This document shows, one piece after another, positions 1 to 11,605 of a stretch of DNA of 64,000 bases. The notes beneath the pieces were generated by a model that was not told the DNA's origin, ran no database searches, and was given only the letters and a program-made list of their open reading frames with translations. The stretch's first letter is position 1. Every line of letters starts with the position of its first letter. The DNA lies in the NCBI RefSeq assembly GCF_963678635.1, contig NC_087064.1, forward strand, positions 44,871,346-44,935,345, given 5' to 3'. This stretch comes from Symsagittifera roscoffensis (Eukaryota; Xenacoelomorpha; Acoela; Convolutidae). Position numbers and translations under genes: made by a program.

Positions 1-80
1 AACAGATATCTTTTGAGCATACGTGCATTTTAAATGGCCGTTCCATTTGAATTTGAAACCAAATTGTTCTTCTTTTTTTT

Positions 81-690
81 TGCTGTGTCGCAACTGGTGC
101 GAAGCTCCGTTTCGCCTCTGTGTCGATAACTATGGATCACTTGTGTTCTTAATTTTATCTCGACAAAGTATGTCACGAGAAATTGGTCGATACAATGGCC
201 GCAAAATGCATACTTAACGACTTTTGCAGCTTCTCATAAGCTACCTTGTAAACAGGAAGTACGAAGGTGATTTGTTTTCTAATGAGCTATCTATTTATAG
301 TAGATTTGCCCTGTAGAATCAAGTCACACAGTTTTGTTCAGACAGATTACTTTAAATTTATTAAAAGTAGTCCCGTAAAGCTGCTTATTGATGCGAACAG
401 GATCACAAGTTGGTGGAAATCGAACTTGATAAAAGTCAATCTGAATGTAAAATGATCAATTCTAATGTAATCAAATTCAAAGGAGAGTGCCCGGTTACAA
501 TGTGTAACAGTAAAATAGACAATTGTGTTGTACAAAAAGATTAAGCAGTCATGGTTGCATAAAATCACACCTGGAGTGAGCAAGCTCCAATAAAAGTGAA
601 GAAAGCTTCTAAGCCTTCTACAGTATCAAACGCAATATTACCAATTTCACAACATGGCAATTACAGAAGTTATATTGTTTCTATCAAATG
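81..690 (+). repeat. Diverged direct duplication, copy 1
   Basis: This stretch is repeated at about 905-1538 in the same orientation with many substitutions and small indels. The best conserved blocks are around 120-150, 380-430 and 470-530. The copy begins with a stem-loop (99-115, GCGAAGC stem) that recurs across the window next to the words CCTCTGTGT. I find no credible coding sequence; the short open frames are not conserved between the two copies. Confidence 0.65.
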
Positions 691-904
691 CTTTTATAGC
701 GCATAAGTAGTCTATAAAAGTGTTGTCTGTTGAGTTACCACTTGGTGAAGGTTCTTTTTCAATACTAATTCAACTTCGAAATTGTGTTTCTTAGTTTTTT
801 CAAGTTGAACCGCCTTGGAGACACATGTAAAAAAAAATCGATATCTTTTCAGTTTTTTGCGAATCAGTGGCTTTGGTCTTTTTTTTTAGCTAGCTGCCGT
901 TTTT

Positions 905-1538
905 TTGTTGCACCCCAAATAGTGTGTCGATAACCATCTGTGTCGATAACCATGATTCACTTGTGTGCAAAGGCAAAGTATGTCTCGAGAAGTTAGTTGA
1001 TAATTTGCCCGCAAAATGCATCAATCGTTGACTTCTGCAGCTTCTCATATGCTACCTTGAAAGCAGTCAACAGGAAAAATCAAGTTGGTTTGTTATCTAC
1101 TGAACTATGTTAAAAGCGGGACGCCGAAGGTTAATTGTTAGGATCTTTACTCTGCATCATTTTTTTGTCGATTTACACGGTAGAACCATATCACACAGTT
1201 ATGCTCATGCAGATGCTATAAAATTGTTGCAAATAATCCCGTAAAGCTGCATATTTATGTGAACAAGATTACAAGTTGGTGGAAATCGAATTTGATAAAA
1301 AATCAATCTGAATAATCAAATTCAAAGGAGAGTGCCCGGTCACAATGAGTAACAGTAAAATAGACAATTGTGATGTCGAAAAAGGTTAAGGAGCAATGGT
1401 TGCTGAAAATCTCACTTGAAGTGAGCAAGCTCAAAAAAGAGTGAAGAAAGCTTTGATGGCCTTTTACAGGATAAATCGCAATATTGACACTTGGACAACT
1501 TAGCAATCACAGAAGGTATATTGTTCCTATCATTTTGT
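905..1538 (+). repeat. Diverged direct duplication, copy 2
   Basis: Second copy of the segment at 81-690, offset by about 820 bases at the left and 845 at the right because of indels. Conserved words such as AAAGGAGAGTGCCCGG and ACAAGTTGGTGGAAATCGAA occur in both copies. The region from about 1540 to 2100 after it shows nothing I can name. Confidence 0.65.
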
Positions 1539-2104
1539 ACGCCTCGATCTTATGGAAAAGCACCCAAAATGATCTTAGGGTTATCGAGAGTCTTCAACGG
1601 AATTCCAACGTATAGATCTCGAATACAAGCACAATTGAACACAAAGAACGACTCCGGGTCTTTAAGTTTGATCATAGTACCACAAACTACATTTGCTACT
1701 TACTTCAATATACTTAGCTGCAAATCGGTATGCATTCCTTTGGCAGAAATATGAAACGTTAACAAACAATGAAAACATCAAAAAGATGCGGTAGACTACG
1801 ATGTTTGAAAGAAGAAATAGCTTCCGACTGAAGAAACAGGAAACTGTTCCTGGTCACGAGCAACATTCCTCAACACAAGTGACGCCGAAGATTTTTCAGT
1901 AGTTTCCAGTAGATATTCCCCGACCCCTAAAAGTGCTTTTCTTATGAAATTTCCACTTTGATTTAACGCCCTCCAAACATTACTTGAATTGAAAGAAGAT
2001 AATTGTTAAACTTCAAATTCAAAGTACTTTTTTGTTAAGCGCAGAATCGTTTTGATAGTTTTTCGAGATAACGAAAGAAAACTCTAAAAAAGGTATCAGT
2101 ATCA

Positions 2105-2392
2105 ATTGTTGACCTTTTTATGCCAGCGAGCAGCTAGTGTTTTAGTACGAACCTTCTTTTTTTGAACGTAACTCGCAAATAAAGGTGTTCATTAAAAGTG
2201 TTCACTTCTGTGTGCCTTTTTGCCATAATCACGATCTGTAGCATTGGAAATTTCATTGCATCTGTTCTCGGCTTTACTTCTGGCTTGTGTTTGTGATGGA
2301 CTAAGTGTCCGTGGCTGAGTGATTAGTGCGCGAGACTCATAATTTGTAGGTCGCATTTGGTCGTAGCTTCGCCTCTGTGTTAATGATATAGA
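2105..2392 (+). repeat. tRNA-headed, stem-loop-bounded repeat (family A)
   Basis: Member of a family seen many times here. It opens with an imperfect stem-loop (GCCAGCGAGCAGCTAGTG), continues with a conserved block (CACGATCTGTAGCATTGGAA near 2230), then a tRNA-like head near 2305-2350 whose middle, GACTCATAAT, looks like the anticodon arm of tRNA-Met(CAT), and ends with TTCGCCTCTGTGT. The same order of parts occurs at 28838-29222 and 55686-56065. Confidence 0.6.
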
Positions 2393-2467
2393 ATTAAAGT
2401 TGGATAGACAAGAATTGGCTCTCCAATAGTTGCTCTCCAAGATGCTATCAAGGTATGCTCATTTTTT

Positions 2468-2903
2468 AAAAGTCATCAACGTGGTGAATCCTCTATAGGT
2501 CTTGGTGATTTTTTTTGTTTTTTTTTTAGGATAGTCTCAAAATTTGTTTAAAATTTGATTTTTGCGGTTTGACTTTTGATTTCGTTTAAAGTTCACTTCA
2601 TTTCTTTTGTCAAAAGCAAGGCAAACTCCACCATCGAATCGCAAAATTGAAAAGACCGCCAAACGTGATCGACGCCTAGTTTCGAAAGTGGACTTTTCTA
2701 ATCAGATTTCACTGCGGAATAAAAAGTTTACCTGTTGATCCACTTTTTGTCAATTGCTTTAATTTCATCAAAAAAGTGACAATATAAGTTTTTCTTGAAA
2801 CTCAAACAGCTTTAAGGCCATATAGGTATTCTTTTAAGTCCTAAAATTGAAGTTTCAAAAAAACAAGTCAATTTTTTATCTGTTTCCTTGCGTTCATGAT
2901 TTT
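2468..2903 (+). mobile_element. MITE-like element (family B), degraded
   Basis: Non-coding copy of a family whose ends are inverted repeats (best copy: AAGAGTAATGAACG). Here the left end reads AAAGTCATCAACG and the right end CGTTCATGATTTTTT. The interior shares the block CCTCTATAGGTCTTGGTGAT and the words GCAAACTCCACCATCGAA with the other copies. Confidence 0.55.
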
Positions 2904-3177
2904 TTTACAACTTTATGGCAATGTTTTTCTTCGTATCATTACGAGGTTTTTTTGCTTGTGATATATGTGGCTGAAATGTCTTAATGTGACTGACAGCATG
3001 TCTCAATGATTGATTAAAGTTTTTAAATCTTTACCTTCTTTTCAAGTTTTTGGCCAGATTTTGATCTTAGTTCGTTTGGAAAAAGTTTTGTATAGACGGG
3101 ACTGCAAGCTATGTAAGAATATGACACATGACACCTCGAATTAACTTTTTCAAATAATCAAACTGATCTTGTTTCAG

Positions 3178-6100
3178 AGGAGAGAGCTAACCGGCCCAGA
3201 TTGAACTTGTTGCCCCGTTCTGTTGGTGCTACTAGTGAATCGGGGGGAGCTGCCGCCGGAAATGAGTTCGTTTTGACAGAGCGCAATGTCTCGATTTTCG
3301 GCAAGTCAATAACCCGAAGTGCCAATACATCGCTGGACAACTCACCAGCTACAACAATGGCCGACCCAGCAAGTAAGCAATTAGAAGCGCTCAAACATGT
3401 CCTTGATATTTTTTGTCCAAATAGAAGCAAAATATAATTAAGAGTCGATGATTGTAGTGAAGTCTTTTATATAGGTCGTGATGATTTTTTTCAAGAATTC
3501 TTAAAATTTGTTCACGTTCAATTTTGATTTTTTTGCGGTTTGACTTTTGATTTCTTGTCAAGTGCAGTTATTTTCTTCTCTAAAAGGAAGACAAACTCCA
3601 CTATTGAACAACAAAAGTGAAAATACTACATAAAACTTGATTGTCTTGATTGCGGATCTTGCCTGCAAATATGACTGCTCAATTCTTTGTAGTTTCCGAG
3701 ATATGACGTTTTTTGGGATTTTTTTTTTCGGGAAACTTAAACTCGGGAGGTTTAAAAAATTCACAAAGTTTTGAATTCCTAACCCTATAGTAGGGTGCTC
3801 TGTGACTCTCAGTGGTTGCAAATTTGGCCTCCAAAGTTCTCCAGAGGCCCATTAAGTTTTCGAGTTGACGCTTTTAAAATGGGAATTAAAAAAATCAAAA
3901 TTATCAACCCTGTAATCTGGTGCAGTCAGAGTACACTAAAAGTTTGTAGATGTTGTTTTCAATATATGCGGTTTTCCATGAGTTGTCGAAAAATTTCGAA
4001 GCACCGGAGGTTGGTTAAACGCTAGTCTAGACTAAAAGAGCTTTTAAATGGTATATGACTCGGTTAGTTCTAGAGATAATTAGTGGTACCTAATTTTTTG
4101 CGCCAAAAAACAGTAGAAATCGATTTTCAGTCTCAGTGATCGGAACAGGAAAAAATAAAGCACAGCCGAAGTCGAAGCTCTAAGCCACTTTCAGTAATCG
4201 GAAACAAATATAGCTAAATATAAAAAATATGTGTTCGCAATGGTTGATTCAATTTCTACCACAGTGACAGATTTTAAAGAGTCGATGAACGCAGTGAAGA
4301 CTTTTGTATCAGTCGTGATGATTTTAATCAGGAAAAGTTTTGAGATTTCTTACGCTCAAAGTTGATTTTTCGCGGCTTATCTTTTTATTTTTAAGTTCAT
4401 TTTAATTGTTTACACTAGCGAACTTTACTGAGCTTTAGTGTTATACTACGACTATTCTTTTTTTCCAAACTAAGTGGCAAATTTTGGTGCTACTTTGGGG
4501 CACCTTTACAGCTCTTTGATAGCCTGTGCTTTGACATTCGATTAGTAATAAGTTAACTCAGTTGATGGATTTCCCATTGTTCAACTGAACAAAAAAACTA
4601 TTTGCTTCAAATATCAGTACAATCATAAAAACACTATCTCGCAATTTTTTTGAAATGCCTAATTTATTTACAGTTTGGTTTCATGCTTTTGAATGTATTA
4701 CAGGAAAAGTTAGTGTGGATGCATTTAGGTTGTTATATTCCAACTTATTACTTGCAAAATTGATATTTGGTGCCACTTTTGGTGCATGGCAGTGGCAATT
4801 TGTTAGCATATGTAGCTGCTTTATTTTTGACTAGTGTTTGCCGGTTGTTAAGCGTTCGTGGCCGAGAGGGCAGGGCGTGAGACTCCAATTCTCGAAGTCG
4901 CCGGTTCGAAGCCCATACGCAGCAAAGTTTTTTTAAATTCGGGGCTTATGTCTATCTTTTCTTTTTCACTTTATAATGTAGGCTTTTTTCGGGTTAACAA
5001 CTTGTTTAGCGGAATCACTTGTTATCTTGGTGCATAATTAGTTCAAATTTCTATTAATTCAATTTTCTTAGACCAGGACCTGTTTTTTTTCAAACGGGAA
5101 ATTATCCGTTTCAAAATATTTTCGGCTTATCATTTGTCTGCCTATGTTTTGTCTGCTTATTTGTCACCTGCAGAATTTTTTGGGGTATGTAGTTTTCATT
5201 GTAATCTGCTTATTTGTCACCTGCAGAATTTTTTGGGGTATGTAGTTTTCATTGTAATTGCTTTGAGGTTTTCAATTGCTTCTGCAACTTTTATTTCTTG
5301 CCTTGACTTCCTATGGTTTCCTCTTTTTTTGCTGCGAAAATTGTTCGGCCGAGATGATTTCGGCTTACTTTGTATCGGCTTACTTACCTAATTTTGGGTT
5401 GTTTGAGTGAACCATAATTTAAATGTTTTAGCTCGAAAATTGTTTTTGAATTTCGATTAAACGCCGTCGAATATGCTTCTGGACGTGTTTTCCGCAATTA
5501 GAATATCATTACAGGTAACATTTTTAAGTTGTGGTTTCTTTGAAAGAACTCCGTATTCTTTGGACTTCGAGGCTCTTTTTTTTCTGTCCGCTAGCTTGCA
5601 GTGCTGTTTTTATGGTATGGCAAGTGATGCGAAGCTCCGCTTCGCCTCTGTGTCTCCAATTAGGTTAATTTTTATCTGAAAAGTGTCAATTATAACTCGC
5701 CTGTTGGCTATGTTTGCTAATACTTTGGTGTTAAGATTAGCAGTGGTTTATACATTGATCGAAGTTATTTAGTTTTGAAGAACAGACAGTACAATAATTA
5801 TTAAGTGTCAATGAACGTAGTGAAGGCACTGTGATTTTTTAGATGGTATCTTCGTTTTTCGTTTTACGCTCAAATTTGTTATTCAAAATTTTATTATTGG
5901 CTTTTTTGAGTTCGAATCATTCCTTTAGCAAACTCCACTATCGAACAGCAAAAGTGAAAAGATAACAAAAAACTTGATCAACTTCTAGTTTCGAAAGAGG
6001 ATTTTTGTTTACACATTTCTCAACATAGTAAAAAAATTATATATTGATCTAGCTTTCTTAAATAGGGTTAATTTTATCTAAAAAAGTGACAAATCTAATT

Positions 6101-7396
6101 TGCTCTTGAAATTAGAAGAGCGTTAAATGGTCATTTTTTTTGTTTCTGGCATTCATTGACACTGGACCAACTGTTGGCTATAATTTTGAACTTGAATTTT
6201 ACTGCATTTTTCAAGCCCTAGTCTTAAGTTGATCAACTTGCAGTTTTGAAAGCACACTGATAATCTTTCTTTTTAAGAGTAATGAACCTAGTGAAGACTC
6301 TTATATAGGTCTTGGTGATTTTTTTGTTTTTTTTCCGGAAAATATCTTAAAATCCTCTAATAACTACAGATGTGCATTCATACATATTAATGCATTTATG
6401 AAAGCGCTTAGGTATATACATGCACTTTTTGAAGTTGAAATTCATTTGCTGAAAGTTACGTAAATAGCACTCTCCAAATACGAACGTGGAAATGGCGCAA
6501 AAAAACGTGAACAATATCTAGTTTCGAAAGTGGAATTTAATTTTTAGATTTCCAGCGGAATAAAAACTTTACTTATTGATCCATTTTTCTCAAGTTGGGT
6601 TAATGTTATCAAAAAAGCGTCAATTCTAAATTGTTCTAGAAACTTAAAGAGCTTAAAGGGCATCTATTTTTTTCTGTGCAATTCGAAAGTTGAAATTTTT
6701 TCAACAAAGTCAGTGTGTTTTTTTGTCTATTTGCGTTCATTACTCTTTTCCAACGGTCAGTTGGCTATGTTTTTTTTCGGAGCAAGGCAGAATGTTAAAA
6801 AAACCTGCGCGAGAGAAGTGAGCGAGCATATACTTTCAGCTTGGCAGACTACAGTAGGCGTATGGATTTCGAGCATATGGAAATATACGGATATAGCTGT
6901 TAAGCCCTTGGCTTATTTCAGGAGCTAATAATTGGCCCAGAGAAGCCCATTTAGGACAGTCGAGCTGAGGATAAAAAGGCAGAGTGTTCAACTCAAATGA
7001 AAACCAATCCTTTGTTTTTTTTGTTCAAATATGTGCAGTTTATCGTTTTATGAAAAGCGCAAGTTTTTTTTTGTAACTTTGTTTGAGTGTAAATGTTACA
7101 TGTTTTTAGTCATCTCTGCTTCGCAAATGCAGTCTGCCAATTCGGCCGAAGATGTTGAGCATTCTCCGGTCTCGTCTGGTCACGCTAGTTCCTCCAACAG
7201 CCAGAAGTCACCAGCTGGAGTCCAGGGAGACCCCGGGCCACACTCGTTTTCCACGCCGTACGGAGATAAGCCGCCGGATATGAGTGAACACAGTGACTCG
7301 GGTTTCAGAAGCGAAGATGGAAACGGGGAAGGACAGAACCGCTTCACTCCCGACATGAAACAAGTTGAAGGCCGAGTGGAATCGCTACAAGTTTGA
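3178..7396 (+). CDS. EIF4H: eIF4H/eIF4B-like translation initiation factor, C-terminal exons (5' part outside or not found)
   Basis: I see two exons: 3178-3372 and 7110-7396 (stop 7394-7396). The first follows a GTTTCAG acceptor and enters at phase 1. It encodes EERANRPRLNLLPRSVG and, after a Ser/Gly/Ala-rich stretch, SIFGKS. This matches the conserved tail of eIF4H (EERAQRPRLQLKPRTV ... IFGGA) and of eIF4B, RNA-binding cofactors that stimulate the eIF4A helicase in cap-dependent initiation. The donor GTAAGC at 3373 leaves phase 1, and the acceptor TTTTTAG before 7110 accepts phase 1. The joined frame adds about 95 Ser/Gly/Asp-rich, low-complexity residues not usual in human eIF4H. AATAAA follows at 7443. 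The RRM exon is not visible, so the gene probably starts before the window. The joining of the last exon is my inference; the first exon could instead read through to a stop near 3435. Confidence 0.6.
3440..3800 (+). mobile_element. MITE-like fragments (family B) in eIF4H-like intron
   Basis: The left part carries the family signature (AAGAGTCGATGATTGTAGTG, then TTATATAGGTCGTGATGAT and ACAAACTCCACTATTGAAC). No right inverted end is recognisable. It is non-coding and lies directly behind the first eIF4H-like exon. Confidence 0.5.
4277..4440 (+). mobile_element. MITE-like fragment (family B), left end only
   Basis: Left terminal word AGAGTCGATGAACGCAGTG with the following conserved block. It is truncated at about 4440, where a family A repeat starts. 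Confidence 0.45.
4425..5655 (+). repeat. Composite family A repeat with tRNA-like head
   Basis: It starts with a block shared with 54808 onward (TTCCAAACTAAGTGGCAAA and following). At 4852-4925 is a tRNA-like head: A-box-like TGGCCGAGAGG, an anticodon-arm-like hairpin TGAGA-CTCCAAT-TCTCG, and B-box-like GGTTCGAAGCC. The T stem does not pair, so this is a relic, not a working tRNA. The element ends with the stem-loop GCGAAGC-TCC-GCTTCGC at 5629-5645 followed by CTCTGTGT. Confidence 0.55.
5154..5259 (+). repeat. 53-bp perfect tandem duplication
   Basis: Two head-to-tail copies of a 53-base unit beginning TGCTTATTTGTCACCTGCAG, starting at 5154 and 5207. They look identical, so the duplication is recent. 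It sits inside the composite family A repeat. Confidence 0.85.
5803..6164 (+). mobile_element. MITE-like element (family B), 362 bp
   Basis: Left end AAGTGTCAATGAACG (5803-5817) and right end ATTCATTGACACT (6151-6163) are inverted relative to each other. The interior shares the family's blocks, including AAACTCCACTATCGAACAGC. No open frame. Confidence 0.65.
6275..6747 (+). mobile_element. MITE-like element (family B), best copy, 473 bp
   Basis: Left end AAGAGTAATGAACC (6275-6288) and right end CGTTCATTACTCTT (6734-6747) form a 14-base terminal inverted repeat with one mismatch. The element is non-coding. Conserved sequence continues beyond the right end (CAGTTGGCTATGTT), as at 15566, so it may sit inside an older repeat or the true boundary may lie further out. 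No target duplication could be fixed. Confidence 0.7.
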
Positions 7397-8163
7397 ACGA
7401 AGAACACCAGTTTGTTCATCAATGCAGCTTGCCGTGGATTAGAATAAAATTCAATTTCCAATTTAATTCTCATTTATTATTTCGCAAATAAACTTGATTT
7501 AATTGGAGGCAGCATCTAAGCTAAGTAGGATTCCAAATACAAAACTGGTATTTAGAATTATCTCTTAATTTTAGTCATTGTCGAGTAAATTTTTGTTAAC
7601 AAGCTTATCACCAACTGAGCTCACGTCTAACTCGATAGAGCGTGCCGAAATGAACTTGTAATAAATTTCCTTTGCTTGTTGGGCATCTAAATTTATGTCA
7701 ATGTATATTTTCAGTATAGACAAAATTTTTCAGATTTGTTCAAACTTCACTTTACGAGTGAAAAACTAGAGGCAGTATTGCTGGATACATTATTGTGTTT
7801 TACTTTCAAAGTATATAGTCCATGCTTTGTTTTCAAAATTTCCTGATTTGGATTTGAAAATGTTGATAAACATTGAGTTGGAAAATGAAAACAAGGTGTC
7901 TGATCGTCGATTTACAAAAATATCTCTTTAAATAATTACATTCTTTTTCATCGTTCAATCCTAGAGAAAAATGCTTTGAGATTAAATCTTGTAGACCAGA
8001 GTTTGTGGTTGAACGAGCAATTTCATATATAAACTTATATTTTCTCAAAATTCCATAAATATGACGATAAAAATTAATCTCTTACTTCGTTTGCTTTTGA
8101 AGTGCAAGGAATGAAGATATTTACCAGTTATTATTGGGTCTCTTAATCAGCATTTCGATTTTC
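7397..8163 (+). other. Intergenic, eIF4H-like to FKBPL-like
   Basis: AT-rich. It holds the polyadenylation signal AATAAA at 7443 and a second AATAAA-like word near 7487. I see no gene or repeat I can name. Confidence 0.5.
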
Positions 8164-8171
8164 AGATTGAA

Positions 8172-9092
8172 ATGGGAAATATTGATGAAAGCGATAATAG
8201 TAGTTTTGGGTTCTTGAGAGCCCATGACGATCTATTCCAGAAGCAGATTATAACATCTGGCTCTAAAGATTATTTGACTCCTGTTGAAGGCTCAACATGC
8301 GAATTTACTCTTGAAAACCTAATAGATGAGAACAACTGTGCTTTCCCTAGCTCCCCTCTGCAAGTTGGCTTTCACAACTCTTTTCCTTCTTACTTGTTGA
8401 GTAGAGCACTTCAAACAATGACTCTGAATGAAAAGTCACGCTTTTCAGCACAATATGGCAGAGAATGGATTTCATTTGAAGTTTGGTTGCTGAGTTTTGA
8501 AGAGAAACCGGAGGTGTACACTTGGACAAAAGAACATAAACTAGATATGTGCCATTCGCTGAAGAAGCTCGGTGGCGATTTGTTCAAGAAAAATGATTAC
8601 CTGTGGTCGTTTCACAACTATCAGAGATCTTTGGTGTTTCTCAGTTTCACCAAAGACAGTGACGATGAGATGATGGACTTAAAAGCCCAGCTTATTTCCA
8701 ATATTGCTTTATGTCAGAGTAACTTGAAGCCATCGTGCTCCGAAAAACCCATTGCGAATCTCACTTTGGTGCTTCAAATGGGTAAGTTAGACGAATATTA
8801 ACATTCAAACATGTTTTGGCCTTTTTGATGGCTAGAAGATTTGACACATTTGAACCAACAATTTCAACTGTTGTTTTCAGAACCTAACAACGTCAAAGCA
8901 CTTTTCAGACGTGCCAAACATTTCCTGTCCTTGAATGATTTTGAAAGAGCCGAAGAAGATATTGAGAAGGCGTATGCCCTGGACCCGGCCAATGCTAAAA
9001 TTCTGGAGCAGAAGCAACTTCTGAAGAAGAAAATGCAGGAACATGATGGGTTCACAGCATCTGCCATGGCCAAGTTCTTCGGATCCAAATGA
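8172..9092 (+). CDS. FKBPL: FKBPL-like TPR co-chaperone
   Basis: Two exons, 8172-8781 and 8881-9092, split by a 99-base intron (donor GTAAGT, acceptor TTTTCAG), giving 273 residues. The N-terminal half resembles a degenerate FKBP domain (LLSRALQTMTLNEKSRF and a following beta-strand-like run). The C-terminal half (about residues 115-260) is TPR-like: KKLGGDLFKKNDYLWSFHNY, an NIALCQSNL helix, EPNNVKALFRRAKHFLSLND and ERAEEDIEKAYALDP. The tail ends MAKFFGSK, like the MFG end of human FKBPL, an HSP90 co-chaperone-type protein. An acceptor AG at 8164-8165 leaves only 6 nt before the ATG. Catalytic FKBP residues are not evident, so isomerase activity is unlikely. Another large FKBP-TPR protein or AIP-like protein is the main alternative. 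Confidence 0.75.
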
Positions 9093-9785
9093 GGGCAATT
9101 CTCGCATCTTCTCAGCAAAGAATGCTATGGTCCAAATTTACACCGCTGAGTTGGAGGTAGACATGTCATCGATGATTGAAAAAGAATGTGTGACCACTCC
9201 AAGATTTGCTTCAAGGCAAATCGACAACATTGCTTAATGCGACACTATATTTCCCGGTACATATCAATTTTGTGTGAATATTTGAGGATTAAACCTGCCT
9301 GATATTTGTTTTATTCAGAATGATGTTGTAGATACGTTTGGTCTAAAAATTGCAAAGGTAAGTTATTACTGACATACGATAAATTTATATGCGCTTTTGT
9401 TGTGATGGGAACGACTAATAATGTTGGTCTTAACGAGATATACTTATGACTGCTGTATTAGTGTATGCGTTCTTAGCATTTGTTCTTGTGCTTTTGTGTT
9501 TCAGTCGGCATGGGTCGTACAACTTATAAATTTTATAGCTCAAATTTTTTCGATGACAGCGGTTTTTTTTTGGCTGAACGGTAGTCGACCAAATTCTGAA
9601 GCCTTAGTTGCATCTCGTAAATTTCCCAATGCTTTGTTGACGCTTTTTATCAACCTCATCTGATAGGAATATATGAATTTTTTGTAGGTGTAGTTGTATC
9701 GACTTTTTTGAGTAAATTTTTTTGCATCATTTAAGAAACAACTGAAAATTCACGTATCATTACGCTTGCGATAACCTGCAGTTTT
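9093..9785 (+). other. Intergenic with no recognisable gene
   Basis: 3' flank of the FKBPL-like gene. A weak ATTAAA lies near 9287. The open frames here are short and have no protein-like composition. A partial family A stem-loop (ACGCTTGCGATAA) begins near 9760. Confidence 0.4.
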
Positions 9786-9790
9786 CCAAT

Positions 9791-11186
9791 CGGGTACGAG
9801 ACTTTTCCTGAAAATAATTTTATTCCTAGGTTTTATCTCCTGGACTCACTCATCTACTTGATTTTCTGTTGCAGTCGACATTTTTTGAATGTCTTAGCAT
9901 TTTAAGTATCCGTACTAATCAAATTTTCCTCTTTATGTTGGTGGCTCGATTTATTATTTTTTTTTAAAGATTTCAGATTTCTGCTCAATGGGTTTCGACT
10001 TATTTTATATAGACTTTGTGGCTTTATTGAGTTATCTGAGAACCGAAAAAAGTTTTTGTGCGCGTTTCTGTGTTCTGGGGGAAGGGAACCTAGAATTTTT
10101 CAATATAAGTTGAGAATTTTATTGAGTTTTTCGGCTTGAAGCGTTTCTGCTCAGGTTTTTTCGGGTTTGCTGACGATTGGTAATTATAACTTCAAATGCA
10201 ATCAAACGTACTAGAGAATTGGCCTTAAGGTCACAACTGCTTGAGACGGGAAAAGCTTGTGATTTGAATTTGGCCGGGACCCGTTTTTTGCAAACTAGAG
10301 TTGTGCTTTTTCCGTTTGTTTATTTTGTCGGCTTAACTCCCCTAGCCGGACTTTTTCTTCAAGGTTCATCTCCCGTAGTCCGACAAAGCTCAATGGTTCA
10401 TCCAAGTTGCTGTTACACCCATGCTTGAGACAACTAAGTCCAGAAGTTCGATTCCAGTCGAGACTTGTTTTGCGAAATGAAAATTTTCGGGTACGAGACT
10501 TTTCCTGTAAATAATTTTATTCCTAGGGCTTATCTCCTGGACTCACTCATCTATTTGATTTTCTGTTGCAGTCGACATTTTTTGAATGGCTTAGCATTTT
10601 AAGTATCCGGACTAATCAAATTTTCCTCTTTATGTTGGTGGCTCGATTTATTATTATTTTTTAAAGTTTTTAGATTTCTGCTCAATGGGTTTCGACTATT
10701 TTTATAGACTTTGTGGCTTTATTGAATTATCTGAGGACCTAACAAAGTTTTTGTGCGCGTTTCTGTGTTCTGGGGGGAAGGGAACCTAGAATTTTTCAAA
10801 ATAAGTTGAGAATTTTTTTTAGTTTTTCGGCTTGAAGCGTTTCTGCTCAGGTTTTTTCGGGTTTGCTGCCGATTGGTAATTATAACTTCAAATGCAATCA
10901 AACGTACTAGAGAATTGGCCTTAAGGTCACAACTGCTTGAGACGGGAAAAGCTTGTGATTTGAATTTGGCCGGGACCCGTTTTTTTTGCAAACTAGAGTT
11001 CTGCTTTTTCCGTTTGTTTATTTTTGTCGGCTTAACTCCCCTAGCCGGACTTTTTCTTCAAGGTTCATCTCCCGTAGTCCGACAAAGCTCAGCGTTCATC
11101 CAAGTTGCTGTTACACCCATGCTTGAGACAACTAAGTCCAGAAGTTCGATTCCAGTCGAGACTTGTTTTGCGAAATGAAAATTTTC
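9791..11186 (+). repeat. Tandem duplication of a 0.7-kb repeat (two units)
   Basis: Unit 1 spans 9791-10487 and unit 2 spans 10488-11186, about 97% alike by eye. Each starts CGGGTACGAGACTTTTCCTG and ends with a tRNA-like B-box region (AGTTCGATTCCAGTCGAG) followed by TGCGAAATGAAAATTTTC. The open frames in the two units begin identically but differ by frameshifts, so they are not conserved coding sequence. Confidence 0.85.
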
Positions 11187-11304
11187 AGATAATTTAGATT
11201 GTCTGTCTGCCTAATTTTTGTCGGCTTGTTTTTGTGTAAGTTAATGCGTTACAGGTTTCAATGTGAAATGGCTGCCAGTGTTATTTACTTGGTTGTTTCG
11301 TTTT

Positions 11305-11590
11305 AAGAGTAATGAGTACTGGGAGTACTCTTTAAGGTGAGTACTCTTCTATAGGTCTTGGTGATATTTTTTCATGAAAAAGTCTTAAAAATGTTCACGC
11401 TCAGATTTGATGTTTCGCTGTTTAACTTTGATTTCTTTTTAAGTTCACTTTTTTTCTTTTGTTATAAGGAAGGCAAACTCCACTATCGAACAAAAAAATT
11501 GTCAAGGTCACGAAAACCTGATCGACTTCAAATTTTGAATGTTGCAATTTTCTCGTCGATTTTTCGAAGTCGTTCAAATTCATTCTGAAA
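11305..11590 (+). mobile_element. MITE-like element (family B), right end missing
   Basis: Starts with the terminal word AAGAGTAATGAG and contains CTATAGGTCTTGGTGAT and AGGCAAACTCCACTATCGAA. The short direct words GGGAGTACTCTT and GTGAGTACTCTT near the left end suggest a local slippage duplication. Confidence 0.55.
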
Positions 11591-11605
11591 CTGGATTCTT
11601 TTTTT

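Noticed and set aside
1491-1754. 87-residue frame as an upstream exon of the eIF4H-like gene
   Set aside because: No RRM or other eIF4H-like residues are present, and only part of it is covered by the direct duplication.
4852-4925. A functional tRNA gene with an anticodon loop reading CCA
   Set aside because: The acceptor and T stems pair poorly and the sequence lies in a repeat with many decayed relatives. It is a tRNA-derived head.
9043-9237. Small gene overlapping the end of the FKBPL-like gene
   Set aside because: It is an alternative frame over the terminal exon and 3'UTR with no homology.
10177-11178. Two similar frames at 10177 and 10873 as duplicated coding sequence
   Set aside because: Homopolymer indels shift the frame between the two copies, and the end overlaps tRNA-like repeat sequence.
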